A stretch of DNA of 64,000 bases, from the NCBI GenBank assembly GCA_958295665.1, contig OY282559.1:128625605-128689604 (forward strand). The letters are read 5' to 3'. Positions 23,441 to 34,070 of this stretch are shown piece by piece (position 1 is the stretch's first letter; each line of letters starts with the position of its first letter). The translations under genes and the position numbers were made by a program. Source of the stretch: Tipula vernalis (lineage: Eukaryota; Arthropoda; Insecta; Diptera; Tipulidae). The notes beneath the pieces are model-generated. The model saw only the letters and a program-made list of their open reading frames with translations, did no database searches and was not told the origin of the DNA.

Positions 23441-25745
23441 TAAACAACAACGCGTACGCAAACCTTGACGGTGACCTTCCTCATTTCTTTAGCATTTAAG
23501 CACAGACGAACTTTGCCACTAGTCTTGCGAACCAGAGGACGGGCGATCACCAGGAATTGTGTGATATCTCGAGCAGCCTCAAAGCCAACATATGATTCAA
23601 TTCGTCATTCATTAACGTTTGGACGCCCGGAGACATAGCTTCGAGTAATTGCTGTTAGATATTAGATAAATTATGAAATTTTGAAGTATGGCCAGAATCG
23701 GACATCTCGTGCCATGGTATGACGGTTGCACTAAAGAAGGAATCAAATAGAGTTTTAAAAGATGTGTCACATTATTGAATTTAAGCTGCCTTAATTAAAT
23801 ATGGAAGTTATGAAAAGAAACGAATGGTTTATTCAAAAACTTCTTAGACCCACAACCCAGCACACTCACGCCGACTTCACTGTCTAAAAGACACGGTAAT
23901 GAAAATCATTAACAAGGACGTCGGCGTATGGAAGGATCTCGTGACCCTTTGCGTCCGTCACACCCATTACACGAACTGAGCTGCAAGGTCTGATTGGTCT
24001 TGAAATTTTAAGATTTAATTGATCTATGGAAATGTAACTTGAAGAGGTGACTGCGAAATCAGATATGTTGTCAGCAAAGCGGACCGCTTTAATAACGGAA
24101 TGATCTTTCGAAACCTGGCAATATGAATTGTATGAAATTTCCTGATCTTTTGAAGACAATAGTGATGTCATAGAAGATTTGTCATAATAATAGTTATCCG
24201 AGTGGGGTGCAATAATTAAAGATGTTAGCGACATAGGCTCCAGACAAAGAATCAGAATACGAGGACTCTACGAGAGCTATCATAGGCCGGTCTGACCCCG
24301 CCCCTCTGGCGCAGGATCATCATAAAAACCGGAGGCTCCAACGGTGAGCGAAAACCCTTAGGGTGCCCTCCCACGCAGTACAACTTTGGATCAATTCATT
24401 GATGGACGAGATACGGCAAACAGTAAGATGGCACTGGATTACCGGTTTCATGTCATTAATTAACAATTGTATGAACTCATCATCCTGATAAGGAGTGTGA
24501 CACTGCAGAGACAAACTCCATATATAAATGTAACTGTTTTCTTGATTCAACGATTCCCCGGATCTCGAATTTGGTTCGTTGATCTTTAAAACGTTCAATG
24601 AACGCGTGTCGCAAGTTACTCCAGACAGCATGCGGATTATGCCGCCGATAGGTCCAATGCCACATCCTTCAAAAGGAAGTGCAGCTCATATAGCACGAGG
24701 GACCGATGGTCATAACCATGAAGGCTTAGCGAAGAAGAGATGTTATAGTCTTATGACCGTGAAACGAATATGTATCAGTCAGGAGTTATCTATAGCCGTA
24801 GTAGCCGGCACAGTTGGTAGCGTTCTCGCTGGCTCAATGTATGGGCTGTATTATCAAAGGAAGCACTGCTTGCCGGAAGAGATATTGTCAACTCCTGGAT
24901 TTGTACTAGTTTGGCGGCCCGCACTGATTCGTTCATAGAAGCAGGATCGTCATGGCCTTGATCTAATATGGATAAAATTTCCTGACTGACACGAATCCAA
25001 CATCGGGAGGCTGAGTAGCACACGTCAGACATCCTTTCTTTACCGGATTGTATAGGTGGACGTAATTCACTAAAGCACAGATGCACGTGTCTGATAATTT
25101 TCGTAATAGTATATTAGATAATTCGCAAAACGATTCCACAAAAACGGGGGTACGGTACTGTGTGAGGGGCACGGGAGAGATCCCGCCTCATCATCAGGGC
25201 ATGGGTGTCCGCAGAGCCTTGTCCGGTATACTGGGTGGGGGTCGGTGGATACTTCTGTCGTGCTCCGAGGCGTCTTGCCCGATTGGTGGTCTCACTCGCA
25301 CAGAAATTGTCTCGACGTTCCTTTCCTTCCTAAAGATTATTATTTTTTCTCACAGGCCAATCGCGAGCCCAAATCGTTCTGCCATTTTTACATTGTTTTC
25401 ACTAGATGCGGTTATTCAAGCTCGATTTCATGCACAGGACCTCTTAATTCGTATCTGTCAACGGAGTCTTCCGATTCCGTTACAAATTGTTTGTTATTTA
25501 GTCGAATCAAATCGATTTTTTGTAAGGCAAGCATTTTAAGACCTTGATATTTAAATGTTTTCTTACTCAACAAGTAAGTACTTGAAAACATTGATGATTT
25601 ACCAGGACTAACCAACGCGATGATATAGCGATTTTTGGATTCGCATAATTTTGGTGTGCATCTGAAAATTTCGAGTGACTTTGGTAGACAGTTGCGTGGC
25701 GTACTGCAGCTATCGGGGGGGTCACAGGTGGTGGATAGTGGACGG

Positions 25746-25757
25746 CCTATCGATAGG
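25746..25757. promoter_or_regulatory. Palindrome with DRE-like core in the LINE 5' UTR
   Basis: CCTATCGATAGG is a perfect 12-bp palindrome that contains TATCGATA, the DREF-binding element of fly promoters. LINEs carry internal promoters in the 5' UTR, so the site could be functional. This is inference. Confidence 0.35.
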
Positions 25758-26300
25758 TAGGCTAGCGGTGAATTAAATAAGCCGCCCCCAACCGCAGTCC
25801 AGCTGGGGGGAGAGTCTCAGGGAACTGGGGAGTGGTTAACCTGAGTTCATTAAATTCTGAGTGCCTATGATGCCCAGCATGGAAAGGCGAACAGATGGCG
25901 CCAGAAAACCATCGACCAATAACCACGGCGGACTGGGCGTCACGTCCTCTCTGCACCTCCGGAGTCTCCGCGGGTGATGAGTGGGGGACCCTATAAACGG
26001 GTGACCCGGTGAATGGAATGGATCCCATTGGATTGGGCTCTCCATGTGATTAGGTGAAAGGGGGAGAGAATGGGCGGAGGGAAGGGGGTGCAGGGAGGCT
26101 GCGGTGCTAGCGAGCCGAATGGGCTGGATTAAGGCGTTAAGCGACCCGTGCTGATGGTCTACTAGGCTGGGGGCCCATTTAACAAAGCCCAGTCGCTAAC
26201 GGAGCCCTCTGGATACCTGGCGACCTCCAGTTGTAATTAGCCTTACCTGCGTATCTCTGCGCAGGCGGACCTTTATTTCTCCGATACTCGTGGGAATCAA

Positions 26301-27608
26301 ATGGTAAGATCAAACACAAAAACAAAGGGCACCGGCTCTCCTCAAAAGCCGGTATCAGCGGAGGGAGGTACCTCGAACCAGACGGGTGGGGCCTCTAAGG
26401 TTGCAAAGGTGGTTGACTCTAGGGCACAAGTCCCGGGAGTCAGCGGTACCAACGCAGCACAGGGGAGTGGGACGAGAGACATTCCTCCGGCGAAAAGGCG
26501 ATATAGGAATCGCCGCTCGGCAATCCGAATTCTCGAGAAGTGGGCTGCGACCCCCGAGGGGCAGCTTACGGAAGAGTAAAGAAGATCAGTAGCTTGGGCA
26601 AGGAGCACTGTGGGCTGCGGAAGCTCGGAAAGGGACCATATGTCGAAAAGACAGCGGTCCCAGGACGAGGTGGAAGTAGTCAACAGCAAGCGGGCCAAGT
26701 TGGTGACTGAAAAGAAGCCGAGCTCCAACTCAGGGACAAAGCTGTTCAGCGAGGTCCTGAGGGAGCATGTGTTGATGCTAGCCGTCATTAACGAAAGTCA
26801 AGAAGATGGGAGCATCACGGCGGAAAAATGGAGGTTGGTGTATAATGCACTCAACCTCGTCTTTTTAAAGGTCCTGGGTGAAAATCCGGGACCACCCCCA
26901 TCCTGCAGAGATGCGGGATGGTATCAAGGGCGTGTAAAGATGACTGCATGCTCGGACTCTAGATCTGTGGATCTGTACAAAAAGGCTATAGCCAAAGTAG
27001 GGGAGGTGTGGCCAGGCGCAAAGCTTGCGGCAGTTAGCCGGGAGGAAATTCCCAGCAGGCCGCGGGCACGTGTATGGCTGCCATCCGAACCGGCTAGCCC
27101 GGACGGGGCTTTGAAAATCATTCAGGCCAGTAACCCGAATCTTCCGACAGGAAATTGGAAGATCGTCAAGCAGGAGGAGGCCAAGGGAGGCTCGAAATTA
27201 TCAATCATGGTGATAAATAAGGAGTCCCTTGCCCTCCTTCACAAAACGAAGGGAGTAATTGACTTCGGTTTCGGGTCAATTACTCTCAACGTTTATAAGA
27301 AGGATGGGGCGGAAGCGCGTACGGGAGGCCAACCGGAGGACGGTGGCAACCCGCCCAGGCCTGAAGGGGGTACCAGCAGCATGGGGGAAGAAGCTAATGG
27401 TAGGGGGGAGAGTGAGTCCGGCGACCTTGGGAGGGCAAGGACTCTCTCGAAGGATGAGGAGGTGCACATAAGCGAAGGAGCTGGTGTACCGATGGAGGAG
27501 GATGTCGACAGCCCGGCCAGACGGGGGGGCACTGACAAGTCCTCTATAGAGGGTACGAGGGGTGGCGAGACGGCCGTATCCGGCGCATCCCAAATTACCG
27601 GGAATTAA
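26301..27608 (+). pseudogene. LINE family L ORF1, DUF4780-like, one in-frame stop
   Basis: From the ATG at 26301 the frame runs to the TAA at 27606-27608 with a single interruption, a TAA at 26577-26579. After a low-complexity basic N-terminus, the region from about 26755 to 27300 resembles the DUF4780 domain found in ORF1 of insect LINEs (RVWLPSEPASPDG, NPNLPTGNWKIVK), which is thought to act in RNA binding like other ORF1 proteins. An acidic, Gly/Glu-rich tail follows. The - strand copy has glutamate-rich text in place of this stop and a stop of its own elsewhere, so the two copies decayed independently. Confidence 0.75.
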
Positions 27609-27609
27609 T

Positions 27610-27629
27610 ATTCCTGCGGTAGCAGGAAT
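27610..27629 (+). promoter_or_regulatory. Hairpin after LINE ORF1, copy 1
   Basis: ATTCCTGC, loop GGTA, GCAGGAAT: an 8-bp perfect stem with a four-base loop, immediately after the ORF1 stop codon. The same hairpin is kept in the other copy at 31104-31123. Confidence 0.7.
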
Positions 27630-27846
27630 TTATCATGGAGGTAGGTAGTACAAATGTCGGGTGAAGCAAATAATGACGATGGTAGATAACATCGAGCAAA
27701 ATCTTCAAGTTAAAATAGTAAGGAAGAGTGGAGTGAATATATGTAGAAAATAAAAAGAATCTATGTTAACAGGGTAGTTCAAAATGTAAATGATAATTCA
27801 TTCAGTCATTGTTGGGGAAGATGACTTGTTTTCGAGTAATGAAAGG

Positions 27847-27866
27847 TTAGGTTAGGTTAGGTTAGG
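27847..27866. repeat. Four TTAGG units, 3' tail of LINE copy 2
   Basis: TTAGG is repeated four times on the + strand, reading AACCT on the - strand exactly where the LINE ends. It looks like the short tandem tail of the element rather than telomeric DNA. Confidence 0.75.
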
Positions 27867-27899
27867 TTGGAGTGGCTGCTTATGCACACTTAGACCGGT

Positions 27900-30800
27900 G
27901 ACGGTCCATTGTGATACCACAGAATATCTCCCCTTTTACCCCTATTGGAACCATTTCGAGCTACTTATCTAGCGTACGACGTCCCGCACTTTAATGTTTT
28001 CGAGATCCGAGAGGCAGTCCATCCTGAACTTACCCAAGTGTTTGTGCCTTCTGAGAGCCAATGCTGGACACGAGAAAGAAAGTGGACCAACGTCTCTTCC
28101 TCCTCTTCGTCCAAGCAACTTCTGCAGAAGTCATTTGCCTCCAGACCCAGCCTTCTTGCATGTTCTCCAAAAAGGCAGTGTCCCATGAGAATTCCTACGA
28201 CCGTTATTAATTCACGTCTGCGTAGGGATATTAATGCCCTAGTGCGCCCCAAGTCCAGCTTTGGCCAAACTTGTCTTGCAACTCTACAGGTGAGGGTGTT
28301 AGACCACCTTTCCCCCGCTGAGAATAGCGCCTGCTTCCCAAGTGCTTGTCTCAGCGCTGTGATAGGCCTCTCCAGACTTGCCCTTTCCGGTTGCAGCCGG
28401 AGAGTCGTACCATGCCTAGCAAGTACATCCGCCCTGCAGTTCCCCATGACGCCCGAGATAGACCTGGGGCCTAGATTACCTGGATATTGAAATGCTCACC
28501 CATCTCATTTAGAGATGAGTGACAACTCAACGCCACCCGTGATGCCAAAGACACCGATTCTAACGACAGGATTGCCGCTTGACTGTCCACTTAGATTGTG
28601 ATATCGTCTGACGATAACACATTATGCTTCAACCACGGCATGACCTTCTCAATCGCTACGACTTCAGCTTGGTACACGCTGCAGTAATCAGGGAGACGAA
28701 AAGAAATGTTTACATTTAATTTGTCACAGAAAACTCCAGCTCCCACTTTGCCGTCTAGCTTGGAGCCATCTGTGAAGAATTGCAACGCTTCGGTTTCCGT
28801 TAACGGTCTATCCCTCCAGGATTCCCTTGAAGGGAAGGTGGTCCGAAATCGCTTCTCGAAGCGTAGAGTAGGTTTAATGTAGTCAAGATTCGCCAGCTCA
28901 TCCTTCAACGATCTAACAATAGTATAGTGTCCTATACTAAGACACCTCCACTAAGAGACGGCTGCAAGTCATACAGCCGTATTTGCCGCCATCTGTTTGA
29001 AAAAAATGTCGACCGGAAGACGGAAGAAGGTGCAACATAACCTCTAAGGCACTTGCCGGTGTCGACCTTAATGCCCCGCTAACAAGCATACAGGCCGTTC
29101 TTTGCACTCTCTCAATCTTACTTTTATAAGTTACCTTGTCCAGAGCTGGCCACCAAATATCCACCCTCTCTCTCCAATTCTAGTAGTAACCCGTTTACCA
29201 CTATGTTCCAGAGAAGAGGGGACAGAATCCCCCCCTCTTGCGTGGTTCCCCTAGTTACTCGCCTCTTGATGGTGGAGTCCCCTAACTTCGGCGCTAATAA
29301 TCTTGCTTCCCAGCATATAATTGATTAACCCTATCAGAGGAACGTCCACCTCCAAAAATGACAATCTCTCCTTGATTGCCTCCGCTTTCACATTATTAAA
29401 GGCGCCCTTTATATCCAGGAAGTCCACCAAACAGAATTCCTTCGAATTAATCGATTTCTCAATCGTATACACCAAGGCGTACAGAGCAGTGTCCACAGAT
29501 CTACCCTTTGTGTATGCATGCTGAGGCGGTGCCCACTTCCTGGCCCCTATTTTATCTCTGATGTATACATCCAGCAGCCTTTCTAAGGTTTTCAAAAGAA
29601 AGGATGATAGAGTTATTGGGCTTAGGTCCTTAGGATAGACATGTGAGCTTTTCCCCGCTTTCGGTATAAACACCACATTGACCTCCGTCCAGTACCTAGG
29701 ATTATAGCCCAGCTTCAAACACCCTTTGAATATAGCTTCCAGGTAGGGAAGAATATATACTGAGTTGTTTTGAAGTTCCGCTGGTACAATTTGATCCGGA
29801 CCGACCAGCCGATTTAAATGGTTTAAAACTCTTCAGTGCCCATATGACCGTTTCCTGGTTACGATATCCTCTGTGAACACTGACAGTGATTCCTGATGAT
29901 TGCTACGCATCAAAGCTCCCTGGGAAATGTGTCTCGAAGAGAAACTCCAGAGATTCTCCACTAGAAGCTGTCCAAGATCCGTCCGGTTTTATCAAAAAAC
30001 TGGGACTAGCTGTGCTTTTGGAAAGAATCTTCCTAAGGCGGGAGGTTTTGGATACCTCTTCCATTTTATCACAGAAGATTCTCCAAGACCTCCTTTGTGC
30101 CTTTCTTAATTCTTTCTTATAAATTCCGAGTTTCTCCTTATAGGAGTCCCAATCCTGAGCCTCCCTTGTATTTTTGGCTCTATTAAAGGCTGTTCTACAA
30201 GCCTTACGATAGGTTCCCAGTTCCCTGGACCACCATACCGGTTTTTGCCTACCCCTAGGCTTAGCCAGTGGGCAAGCAGCGCGAAAGGATCGGTTGCATG
30301 CGCTAGTAACGCTAGCCACCATGTCCTCCAGCTCCCCAACTGTCTTCGGGGGCTCCATAGCCCTCGACGGTAACATATCCTCTAATAATTCCCCATATTT
30401 GCTCCAGATGGTCCTTTTAGGGTTCCGGAAGGCTTCCCGGGTAGCAGGGTGAATATCGAGGCTATAGGTTAAATATCGATGATCAGAAAAGGAGTGTTCC
30501 TTATCCACCCTCCAATTTTTAACCATATGAAGAATATTATTTGAGGCAAGGGTTACGTCTAGAACCTCCTGCCTGTTACTAATAATAAATGTGGGTTCCC
30601 GCCCAATATTACACACTGAAAGGTTAGTACTCATCAAATAATCAAAAAGTGACTCATCTCTTTCATTAATGTCCGTGCTTCCCCAGATAGTGTGATGCGC
30701 ATTAGCATCAACTCCCAGTACCACACCTACCTTCGATTGTTCCGATTCACGGATCAGCTCCTCCAGGTTATCCGGAGGAACCTCCTTCTCCCGGTCCTAG

Positions 30801-31071
30801 TAGGATGAAACTAGCCAGAATCTACAAGTGCCTACTTCCAGACTAACTGCATTAGTCTCACCATGCCGTATTGAGACAGAAGGAAAAGATTAATATTATT
30901 TTTCTCAAGAATACAAGATCTAGATCTTCCCAGACTTACTAGAGGATATAATTTTGTACCCCTTGGTTCTGAGACCACAGATCCTGTTGTTATTAATCCA
31001 AGGTTCTTGGAATAGTATCATGCCGAAGCAGCCTTAGAATGATGAAGGTTAATTTGAGTTATCTTAATCAT
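27900..31071 (-). pseudogene. LINE family L ORF2 (endonuclease, RT, RNase H), broken
   Basis: From the ATG at 31071 the - strand starts with the INLHHSK motif of APE-type endonucleases. LFQEPWI follows near 30995, and VLGVDANAHHTIWGS and FSDHRYLTYSL, the catalytic endonuclease end, lie at 30724-30460. A linker runs to 29903. Reverse transcriptase covers 29718-29251 (VFIPKAGKSSH, FLDIKGAFNNV); its YADD box region is lost to frame breaks near 29250-29170. RNase H with FFTDGSKLDG is at about 28830-28790, and a terminal C-x2-C with later H residues, as in CRSCLDEEEEETLVHFL, is at about 28120-28060. The family nicks target DNA and primes reverse transcription there. Confidence 0.8.
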
Positions 31072-31103
31072 TACCTTTTAACATTTACCGCCTTCTATGG
31101 TAT

Positions 31104-31123
31104 ATTCCTGCTACCGCAGGAAT
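31104..31123 (-). promoter_or_regulatory. Hairpin between LINE ORF1 and ORF2, copy 2
   Basis: Same sequence as at 27610-27629, with the stem extended to 10 bp in this copy (31102-31125). It lies about 33 bases before the ORF2 start at 31071. Confidence 0.7.
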
Positions 31124-31129
31124 ATTATT

Positions 31130-32427
31130 TCCTGTATTTTGGGATGCGCCGGATTCGCCCGTCTCGCTAACCCTCATACCCTCTGTAGCGGACCCGTCAG
31201 TGCCCCCCGTCTGGCCGGGCTGCCGACATCTTCCTCCATCGGTACACCAGCTCCATCGCTTATGTGCCCCTCCTCATCTTCCAAGTGAATCCTTGCCAGA
31301 CCGAGGTCGCCGGATTACCTCTCCCCCTACCCTCAGCTTCTCCCCCATGCTGCTGGTAACCCCTTCAGGCCTGGGCGGGTTGCCACCATCCTCCGGTTGG
31401 CTTTCCGTACGCGCTTCCGCCCCATCATTTTTATAAAGGTTGAGAGTAATTGGCCCGAAACGGAGGTCAATTACTCCCTTCGTTTTGTGGAGGAGGGCAA
31501 GGGACTCCTTATTTATTACCATAATTGATAATCTCGAGCCCCCCTTCGCCTCCTCCTGCTTGACGATCTTCCAATTTCCGGTCGGAAGATTCGGGTTACT
31601 GGCCTGAATCATTTTCAAAGCCTCGTCAGGGCTCGCCGGTTCGGATGGCAGCCAGACACGTGCCCTCGGCCTGCTGGGAATTTCCTCCCGGCTAACTGCC
31701 GCAAGCTTTGCGCCTGGCCACACCTCCCTTACTTTGGCTATAGAATTTTTATATAGATCCACAGATCTAGAGTCCGAGCATGCAGTCATCTTCACACATT
31801 CTTGATACCATCCCGCATCTCTGCAGGATGGGGGTGGTCCTAGATTTTCTCCCAGGTCCTTTAAAAAGACGAGGTTGAGCGCATTATACAACAACCTCCA
31901 TTTTTCCGCCGTAATGCTCCCATCTTCTTGACTTTCGTCAATTACGGCAATCAACACATGCTCCCTCAGAACATCGCTGAACAGCTTTGTCTTGAGTTGG
32001 AGCTCGGCTTCTTGTCAGTCAGCAACTTGGCCCGCTTGCTGTTGAATATTTCCACCTCGTCCTGGGACCGCTGCCTTTTCGACACACGGTCCCTTTCCGA
32101 GCTTCCGCAGCCCACAGTGCTCCTTGCCCAAGCTACCGATGTTCTCTGTCCTTCCGTGAGCTACCCTTCGGGGGTCGCAGCCCACTTCTCGAGAGTTCGA
32201 AATGCCGAGCGGAGATTTCTGTACCACCTTTACGCTGGAGGAATTTCTCTCGTCCCCCTCCCCTGCGCTGCGTTGGTACCGCTAACTCCCGGGACTAGTG
32301 CTCTGGGGCCAGCCACCTTTGCACCCTTCGAGGCCCCACCCGTCTGGTTCGAGGTACCTCCCTTCGCCGATACCGGCTTTTGAGGAGAGCCGGTGCCCTT
32401 TGATTTATTTTTGTTTGATCCTTCCAT
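31130..32427 (-). pseudogene. LINE family L ORF1, copy 2
   Basis: It starts at an ATG at 32427 and matches the ORF1 of copy 1 over its length, including the DUF4780-like block (31957-31430). A TAG at about 32153 replaces a glutamine codon, a frameshift lies between about 32140 and 31957, and another near 31290 truncates the acidic tail. It cannot give a full-length product. Confidence 0.75.
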
Positions 32428-32563
32428 TAGATTCCCACGAGTATCGGAGAAATGAAGGTCCGCCTGCGCAGAGATCCGTATACGCAGGTAAGGCTAATTA
32501 CAACTGGAGGTCGCCAGGTATCCAGAGGGCTCCGTTCACGACTGGGCTTTGTTAAATGGGCCG

Positions 32564-34070
32564 CAGGAAAATATGTCGGTTGTCGGAGTATTAATCCGAA
32601 ACTATAAGTCAAATAAAAAATGGGTTCAAGCAATTTTAGAGAAACAGTCTGGACCAAGAAAATATAAGTGTCAGTCGATTGATGAATGGTCGGATAATAC
32701 GTAGAGATGTGAATCGGATTAGAGGATGGGTTAGAAATAAAATGTTATGTCTCAATAATAAAGTAGGTTTAATTGCAAAGTCCAAAAAACAGTGATCTGT
32801 ATCCGGTGTCATTCATTAGTTCCACCGAGGCGGCCCGTAAAAAGGTTTCATGTTTATTTACACAGACGCTCATTTGTTGCCCTTCATTTAAGCAAACGCT
32901 GACAAAGAAAGATTCAAATAATGAAGGTAGTAAAATGTGACATGTCTATGCCTTGAGTTGTTCACCGGGAATTATAAAAACCGGTTGCGCATTTTTTGAT
33001 GCATTGACCTCGTTTCAAATGTCCGAAAGATAAAATACCCCATAAAAAACAATAATGACAAAGACTTTTATACAATTCGTGATAACCTATTGTACCGAAA
33101 ATATTTATGTAAACGCTTTTTGTACGTCCCAGAAGTACTTGAATTTAGTCACTTTCGAACTAACCTTACGATTAAGAAAAAAAAAAACGATTTTATAAAA
33201 ACCTGCATGAAGTGCCTTTATTTTCAGTAAACCTTTTCAAACAGTCCCTCTTAAAAATTACTTTAACCAATATATTGTACACCTATTTAAGAAACAAAGT
33301 TGATGTGCTTGTTTTCGATCGAAAGAGTTTCGTAATTTTCTCAAGCCACAAAACATTCTACTCAATTGAACTGCTACCGTGATTCGCCTCAATGATTTGC
33401 GAAGCAGAACGACAACATCAAACGGTCCTTCCCCTTTTTATAAAGATTGCTTGATTTCCATTCCGATAAAGATTGAGATAACGGTCTAACTATACTCCAG
33501 CCGTAAAAACAATTCTCTAATATTTTCAGTGTGCCGAAGTTCTGGCTAAATTTCTAGAAAATTTCATTGGGTAAGAATTCAGAAATTACGACGAGCATTT
33601 CGACGGAATAAACTAATCAAATTCGGAATCAAATTCGACTTTTTTTAACAACAATAAAATGTAATTCGAAGTAAAGCTAAATGTTGAAATCGAATTCAAA
33701 GTCGAAGACAATTCAAACTCGAAATCGAAGTCAAAGTCGTATGTCGTATAGAATAAGTCGAAAAAGATTTCAAAATTAAAAATTAAATCAATGTCGAAAA
33801 TTGGTCATCACTTCACTTGTAAGCATACCAATATCAGGTGTCATGTTTGTTCTATAATGCAACCAGCTCCTAGAAATATGAACGAGTTTAGTTTACTTTT
33901 TTATGTATTAAGAAGTATTATTTTTATTTAATTAAATGAATCACAATAATAAATTATCTTTAAGTATAAAAAATATATCTTTCGTAAAAAGGTTTTCTTT
34001 TTAAATTACAAAAGGTAGATTGAGACGTCCAGTTTTAAATATAGGAGGAAGGAGGATCTTTAAATTATTC
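32564..34070. other. Intergenic, nothing recognised
   Basis: AT-rich sequence between the LINE and the phosphate transporter. A reverse-strand AATAAA at 33928-33923 may end the transporter transcript. Repeated tcgaa-containing stretches at 33600-33780 have no clear structure. Confidence 0.4.
33923..33928 (-). promoter_or_regulatory. Possible polyadenylation signal of the phosphate transporter
   Basis: AATAAA on the - strand, about 143 bp after the stop codon. In AT-rich DNA the motif is common, so this is tentative. Confidence 0.35.

Larger units (their letters stand above)
22050..25610 (-). mobile_element. Decayed Gypsy-type element E with a 0.7-kb interruption
   Basis: Read on the - strand, pieces run in the expected order: gag-like text near 24320-24665 with WHWTYRRHNPHAVWSNLRHAF, a protease-like region at 23884-24234, the start of reverse transcriptase near 23465-23590 (VRKTSGKVRLCLNAKEMRKV), and the RT middle and end at 22050-22715 (GLLGRLDHAQGISAIDLKDAF and VREWYRHFIKDFSSLAAPLT). 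About 730 bp without RT similarity separates the two RT parts. No LTR is evident. Frameshifts and stops are dense, so it is long dead. Confidence 0.7.
25690..27650 (+). mobile_element. Truncated LINE (Loa/Jockey-like family L), copy 1: 5' UTR and ORF1
   Basis: A GC-rich 5' UTR of about 600 bp leads into ORF1 at 26301. The copy ends shortly after ORF1, just past a hairpin at 27610-27629, without ORF2. The same 5' UTR and ORF1 occur in reverse orientation at 31100-32563 and, more diverged, at 44840-45535 (+). The base composition is much more GC-rich than the surroundings. The left limit is set where GC-rich sequence begins and is approximate. Confidence 0.75.
27846..32563 (-). mobile_element. 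Near-complete LINE (family L), copy 2
   Basis: Read on the - strand, this copy has part of the 5' UTR (from 32563), ORF1 from the ATG at 32427, the junction hairpin at 31123-31104, ORF2 from about 31071 with endonuclease, reverse transcriptase, RNase H and a terminal Cys/His motif, and a 3' end in four AACCT units (27866-27847). The domain set (APE endonuclease, RT, RNase H) places it with the I/Jockey/Loa group. Several frameshifts and stops disable both reading frames. Its 5' UTR is shorter than that of copy 1. Confidence 0.85.

Noticed and set aside
24579..25547. Long + frames opposite element E
   Set aside because: The - strand carries Gypsy gag-like text; the + frames have no similarity.
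27847..27866. Interstitial telomere
   Set aside because: Only four units, placed exactly at the end of a LINE; better explained as its tail.
25690..32563. Twin priming as the origin of the inverted LINE arrangement
   Set aside because: Twin priming gives one copy with an inverted 5' part; here both parts contain ORF1, so two insertions are needed.
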